36,666 nucleotides of DNA from Allosalinactinospora lopnorensis (GTDB lineage Bacteria > Actinomycetota > Actinomycetes > Streptosporangiales > Streptosporangiaceae), in NCBI RefSeq assembly GCF_000981225.1, contig NZ_LAJC01000063.1:1-36666 (forward strand). Direction: 5' to 3'. The position numbers and the translations under genes were made by a program. Shown here one piece after another: positions 1 through 7,915 of the stretch. The notes under the pieces were generated by a model. The model saw nothing but the letters and a program-made list of their open reading frames with translations, was not told the DNA's origin and searched no databases. The number at the start of each line of letters is the position of its first letter. Position 1 is the first letter of the stretch.

Positions 1-72
1 GACTCGGGGCAAGAGCGGTTCAATCCGCGCCCACAGCTCACCACCAACATCCCACGGCTTGGGTCGAGCCAC
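1..72 (-). mobile_element. IS5-family transposase, N-terminal fragment
   Basis: Reading leftward from a GTG at 72, 24 codons run off the window: VARPKPWDVGGELWARIEPL and on. This matches the usual N-terminus of IS5-type transposases in actinomycetes (ARPKPW...ELW..IEPLLP). A GGGAGG sits about 6 nt before the GTG, which supports this start over the in-frame GTG at 90. The rest of the element lies outside, so completeness and terminal repeats cannot be judged. The stop of the next minus-strand gene lies only about 70 bp upstream of this start. Confidence 0.7.
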
Positions 73-139
73 CCCGAACCTCCCGATCACCGACTCCGCG
101 ATGATCCAACCACACCCAAGATCATTTCGTTAGAAGTTC

Positions 140-697
140 TTAGCCTTCGGCGTTCTTGCACGGTCTGATCATCGTGCGTATGACCGAGTCGCCGGTCGTC
201 TCATCGATGCGGTTCCCGTCGGCGTCCTCGACCCAGGCGCCTGTCTTGACACTTATCGCAGGCACGAGGTGGAGCACTCGGCAGGGGAGACCCTGACCGG
301 TTGGAGTCTCGACCAACGTCGAGCTCTGGCCGGGGGCGACGTCCTGGCAATTCGGTTCTTCCTGCCCGAACTCCTGAGAGTGGTGGTGGAAATCCAGAAA
401 GCCGTGGGGCGCTCCCGCCCAGCCGCTCCCGGTCAGCTCGACGCACATCTTGGTGTACCGGTCGCTGCTGTTGTCGATGTCGAACGTGGCCCTCGCCTTG
501 ATCAGATACATGTCGGCCTCGGGATCGTTCTTCGTCACGGGTTTGTGCGCGGTGATCCGGACATCGTCGTTCGGTGCGGCGTGGGCGACTCCGCCGGCCG
601 GCAATCCGCCGATCACCGCGGATGCGGCGGTGACGAGTACCATCGCGCGCCTGGCGTGTCTACGAGCATCTCCTGCCGTCCTGTTTTTGCTTGCCAC
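140..697 (-). CDS. Secreted hypothetical protein
   Basis: A 185-residue protein from a GTG at 697, preceded by GGAAGG at good spacing; a longer frame to a TTG at 733 has no comparable site. The N-terminus is a textbook Sec signal: basic stretch (DARRHARR), hydrophobic core (AMVLVTAASAVIGGLPAGGV) and an AHA-A cleavage site at about residues 40-42. The mature part of about 145 residues has three cysteines and no domain I recognise. It is predicted to be exported, role unknown. The stop codon lies about 70 bp upstream of an IS5-type transposase start, so its C-terminus could have been trimmed by insertion. Confidence 0.6.
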   Translation of the reverse strand: MASKNRTAGDARRHARRAMVLVTAASAVIGGLPAGGVAHAAPNDDVRITAHKPVTKNDPEADMYLIKARATFDIDNSSDRYTKMCVELTGSGWAGAPHGFLDFHHHSQEFGQEEPNCQDVAPGQSSTLVETPTGQGLPCRVLHLVPAISVKTGAWVEDADGNRIDETTGDSVIRTMIRPCKNAEG

Positions 698-733
698 CCC
701 TGTTTCCTTCCGTTGGTTGGTACGTCTCCGCAA

Positions 734-1351
734 TCAGTTCCCGTGGGCTTTCCCCCGCCGGTATCCCCGGCTCGTTCATTCTCGGGATGGCAGAGTGCGT
801 CCCCAGTTCACAGCGCCATGACGAACCGGTGGAACCCCGCACACAAGCAACGGAGCCCCGATAGAAGCACAGGGACCACCACATCTCCGGCTGCCATGAA
901 GGACTCCGTTGCGCGGCCGATCTGCCATTCCTATCCTCGCGATCGCCGATGGCGACCGCGATCTTTCAGCCCACACTCACTCCCGCGAACGAGGCGTCGG
1001 CGGAGTGCGTCGGCATTCCCTTTCGTGAGTTGGCCCCAGCGACGTTATCGACAACAACCCTAAAACACCCTTAAGAGAAAAAGTGATTACCTTAAGAAAA
1101 CGCCCTATGGGTGAGGGGTGTCCCATGACCACTGAAAACATCGGGATCGTGCGTACAAGGTCACCGGGTGGGATGACTCATCCGAGGGTGAATTCTTGGG
1201 GCTTCCCGGTTTGTGTGTCGGAAGTGCGGGTCGGGGTGGCGGTGTGAGGCGCTCGGTCCTCTGAAAGCGGATTTGGCGATTGTCTGCGCGGTTGGATAAA
1301 ATATACGGAGAACTCGGAAACCGAGGGTTCTTGTTCTGGGAATGTACTTTC
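734..1351. other. Gene-poor stretch
   Basis: No frame here looks like a protein. Around 1055-1110 the sequence is clearly A/T-rich for this genome, with CTTAAG twice (near 1070 and 1092), which could be a promoter or regulator site. The 17-mer GCGCCATGACGAACCGG at about 823 recurs at about 1565. Confidence 0.4.
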
Positions 1352-1648
1352 GTGAAGAATCGTTTGGTTTCGAACATCGCGCGAGTCGGCGCTGTTCTCG
1401 CGGCGGCGGTCGCCGCGAGCGGCGCGACTGTGCGGACAGCCTCCGCGTCGAGGCCGGCGGTGCACACGCGATGGCGTAGCGGGAAGTGCCTTCCCTCTCC
1501 CCCGGACGTTCCGCGCCGCGGAAACCGCGACCATCGTGCTGGTCACCGCCGGCCTGGCCGTTACGGCGCCATGACGAACCGGCCACGGAGCCGACCGCGT
1601 TGGGTGGTTCGATCTGGGAGGCTCCCCGGAAGGGAGAACGGTCCGTAA
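1352..1648 (+). pseudogene. Possible relic of a secreted protein gene
   Basis: From a GTG at 1352 the frame encodes a plausible signal peptide (basic VKNR, then IARVGAVLAAAVAASGATV, ending TASAS at about residue 33). The following residues are Arg/Pro-rich and look out of frame. A different frame just downstream ends in a hydrophobic run (TIVLVTAGLAVTAP, stop at about 1573). I infer a decayed secreted or anchored protein gene. The ribosome site is weak, so it may also be chance. Confidence 0.25.
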
Positions 1649-1688
1649 ACGGCCGGTTGGGGCCAGAACCGGGGCCGGACACGGCAAA

Positions 1689-1716
1689 GGCCCCGGCCGC
1701 GCACCCGGCCGGGGCC
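1689..1716 (-). terminator. Terminator of tRNA-Ser
   Basis: Perfect 11-bp inverted repeat (1689-1699 and 1706-1716, GGCCCCGGCCG) with a 6-nt loop. On the minus strand it follows the tRNA gene and is followed by TTT. Confidence 0.75.
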
Positions 1717-1740
1717 TGTGTTCTGCCTGATCAAGGCGAG

Positions 1741-1825
1741 CGGAGGATGCGGGATTCGAACCCGCGAGGGGTTGCCCCCAACACGCTTTCCAAGCGTGCG
1801 CCCTAGGCCACTAGGCGAATCCTCC
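1741..1825 (-). tRNA. tRNA-Ser (anticodon GGA)
   Basis: An 85-nt class II tRNA on the minus strand. Acceptor arms GGAGGAT (1825-1819) and ATCCTCC pair perfectly. The anticodon loop TTGGAAA has GGA at 1791-1789. The variable arm is long, as expected for serine, and the T arm is GCGGGTTCGAATCCCGC. Discriminator base is G at 1741 and CCA is not encoded. It reads UCC/UCU serine codons. In actinomycetes this gene is commonly found beside the SRP RNA gene and dnaX, as here. Confidence 0.95.
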
Positions 1826-1832
1826 GCAGCCC

Positions 1833-1861
1833 ACTTTACATGCCTGTCGGGGTGCTTCGAA
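1833..1861 (-). promoter_or_regulatory. Promoter of tRNA-Ser
   Basis: On the minus strand, TTCGAA (1861-1856), a 17-bp spacer and TAAAGT (1838-1833), ending 7 nt before the mature 5' end of the tRNA. The spacing is ideal for the housekeeping sigma factor. Confidence 0.5.
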
Positions 1862-1953
1862 CGGAGTGTCCAGGTGGCCGCGTCGATCGCCCGCAATCGG
1901 CCGGGTCGTCCACCATCCGGACCGTCGTGTACTCGTACCCCTCTGATGTTCGG

Positions 1954-1959
1954 TAGTAT
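1954..1959 (+). promoter_or_regulatory. -10 box of the SRP RNA gene
   Basis: TAGTAT lies 7 nt before the predicted 5' end of the SRP RNA. No good -35 box is visible. Confidence 0.45.
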
Positions 1960-1966
1960 CGGAGGC

Positions 1967-2055
1967 AGACCCCTCGTGCGGCGTCACCTTATGAACCTCC
2001 CCAGGGCCGGAAGGCAGCAAGGATAAGTAAGCTCTGGCGGGTGCGCGGGGGGTCC
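1967..2055 (+). ncRNA. ffs: Signal recognition particle RNA, small bacterial type
   Basis: The apical domain that binds Ffh is plain: the asymmetric-loop and tetraloop signature (CCAGGGCCGGAAGGCAGCAA, about 2001-2020) followed by its pairing strand TCTGGCGGG. The terminal stem pairs GACCCC (from 1968) with GGGGTC (to 2054). A pyrimidine-rich CCTTTCTCTT follows and probably ends transcription. The RNA with Ffh targets membrane and secreted proteins co-translationally. Length of about 89 nt fits the 4.5S type; the exact ends are estimates from pairing. Confidence 0.9.
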
Positions 2056-2226
2056 TTTCTCTTCAGCGGGATGTGAGGCTGTCCGCCCCGTAGCCGCTGG
2101 TTCGGCAAACCCGGCGTGGGTCGTCACTGGTGCAGGGTTCAATGGTGGCGTGGACGCGGCCAAGAGCCTGTTGGGGTGTAGGGATGGCCGCCCGTACCGG
2201 TCCGCGAAGGGAGCCGTGAGCACGCC

Positions 2227-4275
2227 GTGAGCATCGCGCTGTACCGCAAGTACCGGCCGGCGACGTTCGGCGAGGTGCGCGGCCAGGAGCATGTCACCGA
2301 ACCGCTGCGCCAGGCGCTGCGCAACGGCCGGATCAACCACGCCTACCTGTTCAGCGGCCCCCGCGGCTGCGGGAAGACCACGAGCGCCCGCATCCTGGCC
2401 CGTTCCCTCAACTGCGACCAGGGGCCCACCGCCGACCCCTGCGGGGAGTGCGATTCCTGTGTCGCGCTCGCTCCCGACGGCGCGGGCAGCATCGATGTCA
2501 TCGAAATCGACGCCGCCTCGCACGGTGGCGTGGACGACGCCCGCGACCTGCGCGAGCGAGCGTTCTTCGCGCCGGTGAACTCGCGGTACAAGGTGTACAT
2601 CATCGACGAGGCGCACATGGTGACCCGCGAGGGGTTCAACGCGCTGTTGAAGCTCGTCGAGGAGCCGCCGCCGCACCTGAAGTTCGTCTTCGCCACGACC
2701 GAACCCGAGAAGGTCATCGGCACGATCCGGTCGCGCACCCACCACTACCCGTTCCGGCTCATCCCGCCCCGCACCCTGCGCGAACTCCTGGAGGAGGTCC
2801 TCACAGAGGAGAACGTGCCGTTCGATCCGGCGGCGCTGCCGCTCGTGGTGCGCGCGGGCGCGGGCTCGGCGCGCGACTCGCTGTCGATCCTGGACCAGTT
2901 GCTCGCGGGCTCCGGCGAGGACGGCATCACGCGCGAGGGCGCGGTGGCGCTGCTCGGATACACCGACTCCTCGCTGCTCACAGAGATGGTCGACGCCTTG
3001 GGCGCGCGCGACGGCGCCGCGGTGTTCGGCCTGATCGACCGGGTGATGGAAGGCGGGCACGATCCGCGCCGCTTCCTCGCCGACCTGCTGGAGCGCACCC
3101 GTGACCTGGTCGTGCTCTCCGCTGTTCCCGACGCCCTGGACAAGGGCCTGATCAACGTCTCGCCCGACGCCGTCGAGAAGATGACCGAGCAGGCCACCCG
3201 GCTGGGATCGGGCGAGCTCACCCGGACCGCGGAGATCCTCAACCGGGGGCTGACCGAGATGCGCGGGGCCACGTCGCCGCGCCTGCTGCTGGAACTGATG
3301 TGCGCGCGCGTGCTGCTTCCGGCCGCCGACGCGGGCGACGGCAGCGCCGTACTGGCCCGGCTCGACCGGCTGGAGCACCAGGCCGCCTCCGCTGCGGCGG
3401 CTCCGCCCGCACCGTCCGTTCCGGCCGCCCCGGAGACCGTTCGGGCCGCACCCGCCGCTGCCCCGAGGCCGGAACCGGCCGCCCCGGCAGCTCAGGAAAC
3501 GCGGCCCGAACCGGAGCCCCGGGAAACCCCTGCTCCGGCCGCCCAGCCGGGGGGAGGGGCGGACACCGGTCCGCGCAGAGCCGCTCCCGCGGACGACGGC
3601 TGGCCCGACACCGCGGTTCCGGGAGGTGGTACCCGGCCGCCGCAACCGGGACGGTCCCCGGCCGGGCAGGCTCCGAGGCCCGCTGCGCCGGCGGGGGCAC
3701 CGGAAGGCCAGCCGGCGGAGACCGGGGCCGTGATCAGCGTCGCCGCGCTGCAGAACCAGTGGCCGCAGATCATGGAGGCGGTCAAACGGCGCCGCCGATT
3801 CACCTGGATGGTGCTGAGCGGCGGGGACGTGCGCCCGGTCGGGGTCGACGGCACGCTGGTGCAGCTCGGCTTCGAGCGGCCCGGCGACGCCAAGGGTTTT
3901 TCCAACAGCGGAAGCGACACGGTGGTAGCGGAGGCGATCGGTCAGGTCTTCGGGGTCGAGGTCCGGGTCGCCGCTGTGCCCGCGAACGAGGCACCACCCG
4001 CGCCGCAGCGCCCGGAGTCCGTGGCCCGGCCGTCCCCGGCTCCGTCGCCCGCGCCGCAGCGCCCGGCCGCCGCGGAGAACCCCGCCCCTGAGCCAGAACC
4101 GGCGCCGCAGGACCAGGCCCCTCCTCCTCCGGAACCGCCCGAGCCCGAACCGGACATCCCCGACCCGGACAACGACCTAGACGCCGATGACGCCCCGGCG
4201 CCGGCGGGTTTCGCGCTGATCGAGACCGAACTGGGCGGCACGGTCATCGAAGAGATCGACCACAACGCGAACTGA
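2227..4275 (+). CDS. dnaX: DNA polymerase III subunits gamma/tau (clamp loader)
   Basis: A 682-residue clamp-loader ATPase that loads the beta sliding clamp and links the replicase. Visible landmarks: RFC-like opening YRKYRPATFGEVRGQEHV, Walker A GPRGCGKTT (44-52), zinc cysteines at 63, 72, 75 and 78, Walker B/DEAH at 127-130, sensor 1 FATTE (155-159), and SRTHHYPF where many bacteria have SRC. After about residue 380 comes a Pro/Ala-rich linker, then a tau-like domain (about 500-590) and an acidic Pro-rich tail. No slippery A-run is seen, so only the long product is expected. GTG at 2227 opens the conserved SIALYRKYRP; the Shine-Dalgarno GAAGGGAG (2206-2213) is 13 nt away, and a 4-codon reading frame at 2216-2230 overlaps this start. 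Confidence 0.95.
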   Translation: MSIALYRKYRPATFGEVRGQEHVTEPLRQALRNGRINHAYLFSGPRGCGKTTSARILARSLNCDQGPTADPCGECDSCVALAPDGAGSIDVIEIDAASHGGVDDARDLRERAFFAPVNSRYKVYIIDEAHMVTREGFNALLKLVEEPPPHLKFVFATTEPEKVIGTIRSRTHHYPFRLIPPRTLRELLEEVLTEENVPFDPAALPLVVRAGAGSARDSLSILDQLLAGSGEDGITREGAVALLGYTDSSLLTEMVDALGARDGAAVFGLIDRVMEGGHDPRRFLADLLERTRDLVVLSAVPDALDKGLINVSPDAVEKMTEQATRLGSGELTRTAEILNRGLTEMRGATSPRLLLELMCARVLLPAADAGDGSAVLARLDRLEHQAASAAAAPPAPSVPAAPETVRAAPAAAPRPEPAAPAAQETRPEPEPRETPAPAAQPGGGADTGPRRAAPADDGWPDTAVPGGGTRPPQPGRSPAGQAPRPAAPAGAPEGQPAETGAVISVAALQNQWPQIMEAVKRRRRFTWMVLSGGDVRPVGVDGTLVQLGFERPGDAKGFSNSGSDTVVAEAIGQVFGVEVRVAAVPANEAPPAPQRPESVARPSPAPSPAPQRPAAAENPAPEPEPAPQDQAPPPPEPPEPEPDIPDPDNDLDADDAPAPAGFALIETELGGTVIEEIDHNAN

Positions 4276-4314
4276 GGTGCCGATGGGGCCCGCCGGGCCT
4301 CCCATCGGCGCCTC
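4274..4314 (+). terminator. Hairpin after dnaX
   Basis: A 14-bp inverted repeat with one G-T mismatch (arms GAGGTGCCGATGGG and CCCATCGGCGCCTC) begins inside the dnaX stop codon. No T-run follows, as is common for actinomycete terminators. Confidence 0.6.
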
Positions 4315-4377
4315 GGCCGGACGAGTCCGCCGCAGGTCGAGCCCGGGCGAAATCTCCAGAAAAAAATCAGTGCGCCG

Positions 4378-4404
4378 TGTCGATCCGGCCGTCTCCCGTT
4401 CGAC
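4378..4404 (+). promoter_or_regulatory. Candidate ECF42-type promoter
   Basis: TGTCGA (4378-4383), a 17-bp spacer, then CGAC (4401-4404), 79 nt before the DGPF gene. The TGTC...CG layout resembles autoregulated promoters of ECF groups with C-terminal extensions. That likeness is from memory. Confidence 0.4.
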
Positions 4405-4483
4405 GGGTGGGTAGAGGTCGGCCAACCCGGTAGGGGCCGGGCGCGAGGCCGCCTCTCGAATCCGAACCGAAAGGAGAACGACG

Positions 4484-4930
4484 ATGCGGTTCATGGTCTT
4501 CATGAAAGCCACACCGGAGTCCGAGGCCGGCGTCATGCCGAGCGAGCAGGTCATCGCCGACATGATGAAGTACAACGAGGAGCTGGTGAAAGCCGGGGTG
4601 CTGCTCGACGGCGAGGGGCTCCACCCGAGTTCGAAGGGGGCCCGGGTCAAGTTCTCGGGTGGGAGGCCCACCGTGGTCGACGGACCGTTCACCGAGACGA
4701 AGGAGCTCGTCGCCGGGTACTGGGTGCTCCAGGTGAAGTCGAAGGAAGAGGCGATCGAGTGGGTCAAGCGCTGCCCGAGTGGACCTGACGAGGAGTTCGA
4801 GATCGAGATCCGCCCGGTGTTCGAGGCGGAGGACTTCGGTCAGGAGCTCACGCCCGAGCTCAGGGAGAAGGAGCAGCGCCTGCGCGAGCAGGAGAAGCAC
4901 CTGCGCGAGCAGGGAGTCGGGCAGCAGTAG
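4484..4930 (+). CDS. YciI/DGPF-domain protein, partner of an ECF42 sigma factor
   Basis: A 148-residue protein with the YciI-like ferredoxin fold typical of DGPF proteins: MRFMVFMKATPESEAG opening, the name-giving DGPFTETKE at about 66-74, and EIRPVFEAEDFG near the end of the fold. The last 25 residues are charged and Arg/Glu/Gln-rich (REKEQRLREQEKHLREQ), probably a helix. Start ATG has AAAGGAG 8 nt upstream. Members of this family sit beside ECF42 sigma factor genes, as here; their biochemical role is poorly known and may be sensing or oxidative/stress related. Transcription probably starts at the TGTCGA/CGAC motif upstream. Confidence 0.85.
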   Translation: MRFMVFMKATPESEAGVMPSEQVIADMMKYNEELVKAGVLLDGEGLHPSSKGARVKFSGGRPTVVDGPFTETKELVAGYWVLQVKSKEEAIEWVKRCPSGPDEEFEIEIRPVFEAEDFGQELTPELREKEQRLREQEKHLREQGVGQQ

Positions 4931-4960
4931 CAGTGCCGCCGGTCCCGCGGGGCCGGGTAA

Positions 4961-5003
4961 GGCCGCCGCTCCACTGGCTCGGCCCGGCCGGGGCGCGGCG
5001 GCC
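4961..5003 (+). other. Intercistronic hairpin
   Basis: A perfect 9-bp inverted repeat (GGCCGCCGC, 4961-4969; GCGGCGGCC, 4995-5003) between the DGPF gene and the sigma gene. It could partly stop transcription and keep sigma levels lower than its partner. Confidence 0.4.
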
Positions 5004-5068
5004 GTACCCCGCGCGTCCGGTGTGTCCCGGTCTTGCCGCGCCCGCGCGAAGGTGCTCTTATTGGTGCT

Positions 5069-6337
5069 GTGACGGCTTCCGATACGCATCGCGCGGTCGA
5101 GGCGGTCTGGAGGATCGAGTCCGCCAGACTCATCGCCGGTCTGACCCGGATGGTGCGCGATGTCGGCCTCGCCGAGGAGCTGGCACAGGACGCGCTGGTC
5201 ACCGCGCTGGAGCAGTGGCCGGAGACGGGGATCCCCGACAAACCGGGCGGGTGGCTCATGGCCACCGCGAAGCGCCGCGCGGTCGACCACTTCCGCCGCC
5301 AGGAGCGGTTCGCGCGCAAACTCGAGGAGCTGGGGCGCGAACTCCGGATCCGGCAGGAGGCGGCCGCACCGGACAGCGAAGAGGCACTCGACGATGACAT
5401 GGGCGACGACCTGCTGCGCCTTGTGTTCATGGCCTGCCATCCGGTGCTGTCCACCGATGCGCGTGTCGCGCTCACGCTCCGCGTGCTCTGCGGTCTGACC
5501 ACCGAGGAGATCGCGCGTGCGTTCCTGACCTCGGATCGGACCATCGCCCAGCGCATCGTGCGGGCCAAGCGGACCCTCACCAGAGAGCAGGTCGCCTTCG
5601 AGGTGCCTCAGGGGCCCGAGCTCGCCGAACGGTTGTCATCGGTGCTCGAAATCATCTACCTGGTGTTCAACGAGGGGTACGCGGCCACGGCCGGTGACGA
5701 CTGGATGCGTCCCTCGCTCTGCGAGGAGGCGCTGCGCCTTGGCCGCGTCCTGGCCGAACTCGTTCCGAAGGAGCCGGAGGTCCACGGCCTCGTCGCGCTG
5801 ATGGAGATCCAGGCGTCGCGTTCGAGGGCGCGGACCGGTCCGTCCGGGGAGCCCGTCCTACTCCTCGACCAGAACCGCGCGCTCTGGGACCGACTGCTCA
5901 TCCGCCGCGGTTTCGCGGCGCTGGCCCGCACCGAGGAGATCGAGGGCGAGCCCGGTCCCTACACGTTGCAGGCGGCGATCGCGGCCTGCCACGCGCGTGC
6001 GCGCACCCCGGAGGACACGGACTGGGTGCGCATCACGGAACTCTACGCGGCGCTTGCCCGGCTCGCGCCCTCGCCCGTCGTGGAGCTGAACCGCGCGGTG
6101 GCGCTCGCGATGGCCTACGGACCCGAAGTGGGCCTGGAACTGGTCGACGCGCTGACCCTGGAGCCGACGCTCGAGAAGTACCACCTTCTGCCGAGCGTGC
6201 GCGGCGACCTCCTCGCCAAGCTCGGTCGCCTCGGCGAGGCCCGTGCGGAGTTCGGGCGCGCGGCGGCGCTCACCCGGAACGGGCGTGAGCGGAAGCTGCT
6301 CCTTGGGCGTGCCGAGGCGTGCGGTCCCGGCCGGTAG
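5069..6337 (+). CDS. RNA polymerase ECF sigma factor, group ECF42, with long C-terminal extension
   Basis: A 422-residue sigma factor. Region 2 is about residues 8-90 (GLAEELAQDALVTALEQWP, then PGGWLMATAKRRAVDHFRR) and region 4 about 130-180 (HPVLSTDARVALTLRVLCGL, then TTEEIARAFLTSDRTIAQRI). The remaining 230 residues are the helical TPR-like extension of this group, including WMRPSLCEEALRLGRVLAEL. No anti-sigma gene is nearby, as usual for ECF42, where the extension is thought to control activity. GTG at 5069 is chosen because conserved sequence starts there; a TTG at 5033 is also in frame and neither ribosome site is strong. The C-terminus ends ACGPGR, whereas a repeated copy of the gene tail downstream ends ACGPG: the original has lost 14 nt between two TCCCGG repeats. 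Confidence 0.9.
   Translation: MTASDTHRAVEAVWRIESARLIAGLTRMVRDVGLAEELAQDALVTALEQWPETGIPDKPGGWLMATAKRRAVDHFRRQERFARKLEELGRELRIRQEAAAPDSEEALDDDMGDDLLRLVFMACHPVLSTDARVALTLRVLCGLTTEEIARAFLTSDRTIAQRIVRAKRTLTREQVAFEVPQGPELAERLSSVLEIIYLVFNEGYAATAGDDWMRPSLCEEALRLGRVLAELVPKEPEVHGLVALMEIQASRSRARTGPSGEPVLLLDQNRALWDRLLIRRGFAALARTEEIEGEPGPYTLQAAIAACHARARTPEDTDWVRITELYAALARLAPSPVVELNRAVALAMAYGPEVGLELVDALTLEPTLEKYHLLPSVRGDLLAKLGRLGEARAEFGRAAALTRNGRERKLLLGRAEACGPGR
6241..6330 (+). repeat. Direct repeat, copy A (sigma gene tail)
   Basis: These 90 nt are identical to 7631-7720. Beyond them the copies stay similar for about 50 nt (GC hairpin and GCGGGTATC...), but copy A lacks the 14 nt that carry the TGA of copy B. 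The first copy is the working end of the sigma gene. Confidence 0.9.
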
Positions 6338-6384
6338 GGCCGGCCGGGGCGGAAGGCGGGTATCGCCGTCACCGAGGCTTTTCC

Positions 6385-6700
6385 GTGCGCCCAGCAGAAC
6401 AGGGGGTGACACCGCGACATAGCGGTGTTCGCTGCTCGCAGGCTTGTCGTCGCCTGCCGGTGAGAATCCGGTCCGGGTAGTTGCCAGGAGGCCCGGTAGC
6501 AGACTGGCGGCGTCGGAGGGAAACCTCAAGGCATCTCACCCCACCAAGCGCATTACGCGTAGTGAAACGTTGCTACGCCCTTGGGGGCGGTCCGTAGGTG
6601 TCGCATGCCTTCACACCCCGGCCGTGACGCAATGTGCGGTGCACGGCACGCCGGACGCGGCTCAGGGAGTAATCAGGGAGCGATCAGGGCCAGACCCAGG
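6385..6700 (+). other. Group II intron-like 5' segment, no reverse transcriptase
   Basis: Starts GTGCGCCCAG, the kind of 5' end seen in bacterial group II introns, then a run of short stems (CACCGCGACATAGCGGTG; CCGGTGAGAATCCGG) reminiscent of domain I. No intron reverse transcriptase frame and no domain V are visible, so at best this is a relic. Copy B of the repeat has a similar GTGCGCCC at 7790, which weakens the case. A computed covariance-model match would decide it. Confidence 0.3.
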
Positions 6701-6789
6701 GTGGTCCCGGTGTCGCGGCGGCGTGCCTCCGAGCATCGTGATGTCCATGCCTGGCAATCATGGCATCCATGCGCAGAAGGAGCCCGACC

Positions 6790-7506
6790 GTGACTAAGCC
6801 GCCCCCGACCACAGATGCCTACGTCAGTGACGCCCTGCAGCGGCGGGCGACCTACCTACGCGTGGGTGCCGGCTGTGCCCTGGTCGGCACTCTTGGCTAC
6901 CTCGTGGCCTTCCTTCTGCACGGCGACCTGCCCGACGAGACCATGGAATCCATGCTGACGCACATCGCGGGTCGGCCTTGGGCGTTGCACCACTTCCTGA
7001 TCGTCTGCTGCTTCCTGCTGTGGCTGGCCGCGTTGTCAGGCCTGGCGCATTCGTTGACACGGGCCGGGGCGTGGGTGCTGGGGCGATTGGGGCTAGGGGC
7101 CGCCCTGCTCGGGATGGCGGTACTGCTGTGGCACTACAACATCGACGGCCCGGCACTGGAGAGCGTTGCCGACGCCTGGATCGATGCGGAGGGCGCGGAG
7201 CAGGTGGCCCTACTCGAACGCGGGACGACCCTCGCCCAGGCCACCGACGCGATGTTCCCCTTGTACGTCACGCTCCTGCTCGGGTTGCCATTCGTACTGT
7301 TCGGCCTTGCCCTGGTGCTTGACAAGGAGTATCCGAGCTGGCTGGGGTGGTTGGCAGTCGCCGCGGGCGGCCTGGCGTTCACCGTTGGCGCCGGCAACTT
7401 CGCCGGCTTCGCGCTCCTGCCCATTGAGCTGTTCGTGCTGACCGTGTTCCTGCTGGACATCTGGATGCTCGCGGTGGCGCGGCTTATGTGGCGCAACGGA
7501 TCCTGA
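6790..7506 (+). CDS. Multi-pass membrane protein, DUF4386-like
   Basis: A 238-residue integral membrane protein. The start is GTG at 6790, with AAGGAG 8-9 nt upstream; an ATG at 6760 is in frame but lacks this. Six hydrophobic segments are visible at about residues 30-45, 68-85, 95-115, 155-180, 188-205 and 210-232. The overall look (LGYLVAFLLHGDLPD, LHHFLIVCCFLLWLAALSGL) resembles DUF4386-type proteins of unknown function. It lies alone between the two copies of the sigma-gene tail, so it may have arrived with the rearrangement. Confidence 0.65.
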   Translation: MTKPPPTTDAYVSDALQRRATYLRVGAGCALVGTLGYLVAFLLHGDLPDETMESMLTHIAGRPWALHHFLIVCCFLLWLAALSGLAHSLTRAGAWVLGRLGLGAALLGMAVLLWHYNIDGPALESVADAWIDAEGAEQVALLERGTTLAQATDAMFPLYVTLLLGLPFVLFGLALVLDKEYPSWLGWLAVAAGGLAFTVGAGNFAGFALLPIELFVLTVFLLDIWMLAVARLMWRNGS

Positions 7507-7631
7507 CGGCGCCGGTGGACGTCGAGCAGCCGCCGGGAACGGCATCGACCACGGCGGGCCTCCACGGTATTCGACGAGATCGTTGTGCCCCTCGGGGCCC
7601 CGGGTGTCGGCGACTCCCTCCAGTGCCGGTC

Positions 7632-7724
7632 CGTGCGGAGTTCGGGCGCGCGGCGGCGCTCACCCGGAACGGGCGTGAGCGGAAGCTGCTCCTTGGGCGT
7701 GCCGAGGCGTGCGGTCCCGGTTGA
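7632..7724 (+). pseudogene. Orphan 3' end of the ECF42 sigma gene (repeat copy B)
   Basis: Thirty codons encode RAEFGRAAALTRNGRERKLL through ACGPG, then TGA. They repeat the end of the sigma gene 1.39 kb upstream, without its 5' part or a start. This copy seems to keep the ancestral stop and hairpin (CCCGGCC...GGCCGGG at about 7730-7753), while the intact gene has a small deletion there. It is best read as the scar of a duplication or insertion. Confidence 0.85.
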
Positions 7725-7915
7725 GCCTTCCCGGCCGGTAGGGTCGGCCGGGGCGGAATGCGGGTATCACCGCGACTGCCTGTTCCGTCGGTGCGCCCGG
7801 GGGCTTGTCGGCACGGTGCCTTGGACGCGAGAGTGGAGGGCGGGCCGCGAGGCTTCGCCGCGCCGACACACTGGAATCGTTGCGACTCAGCGTTCTGAGT
7901 ATTTCACTGATAGTT

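Noticed and set aside
1984-3645. Long minus-strand open frame opposite dnaX
   Set aside because: Its protein is low-complexity and mirrors dnaX codon structure; dnaX on the plus strand has full family motifs. High GC makes such shadow frames.
2227-4275. Programmed frameshift producing a short gamma form of DnaX
   Set aside because: No A-rich slippery heptamer with a following hairpin is visible.
6445-6475. Cobalamin riboswitch at CCGGTGAGAATCCGG
   Set aside because: The following GCCCCGCAACTG-type sequence and B12 box are missing; the context looks more like a group II intron domain I, itself uncertain.
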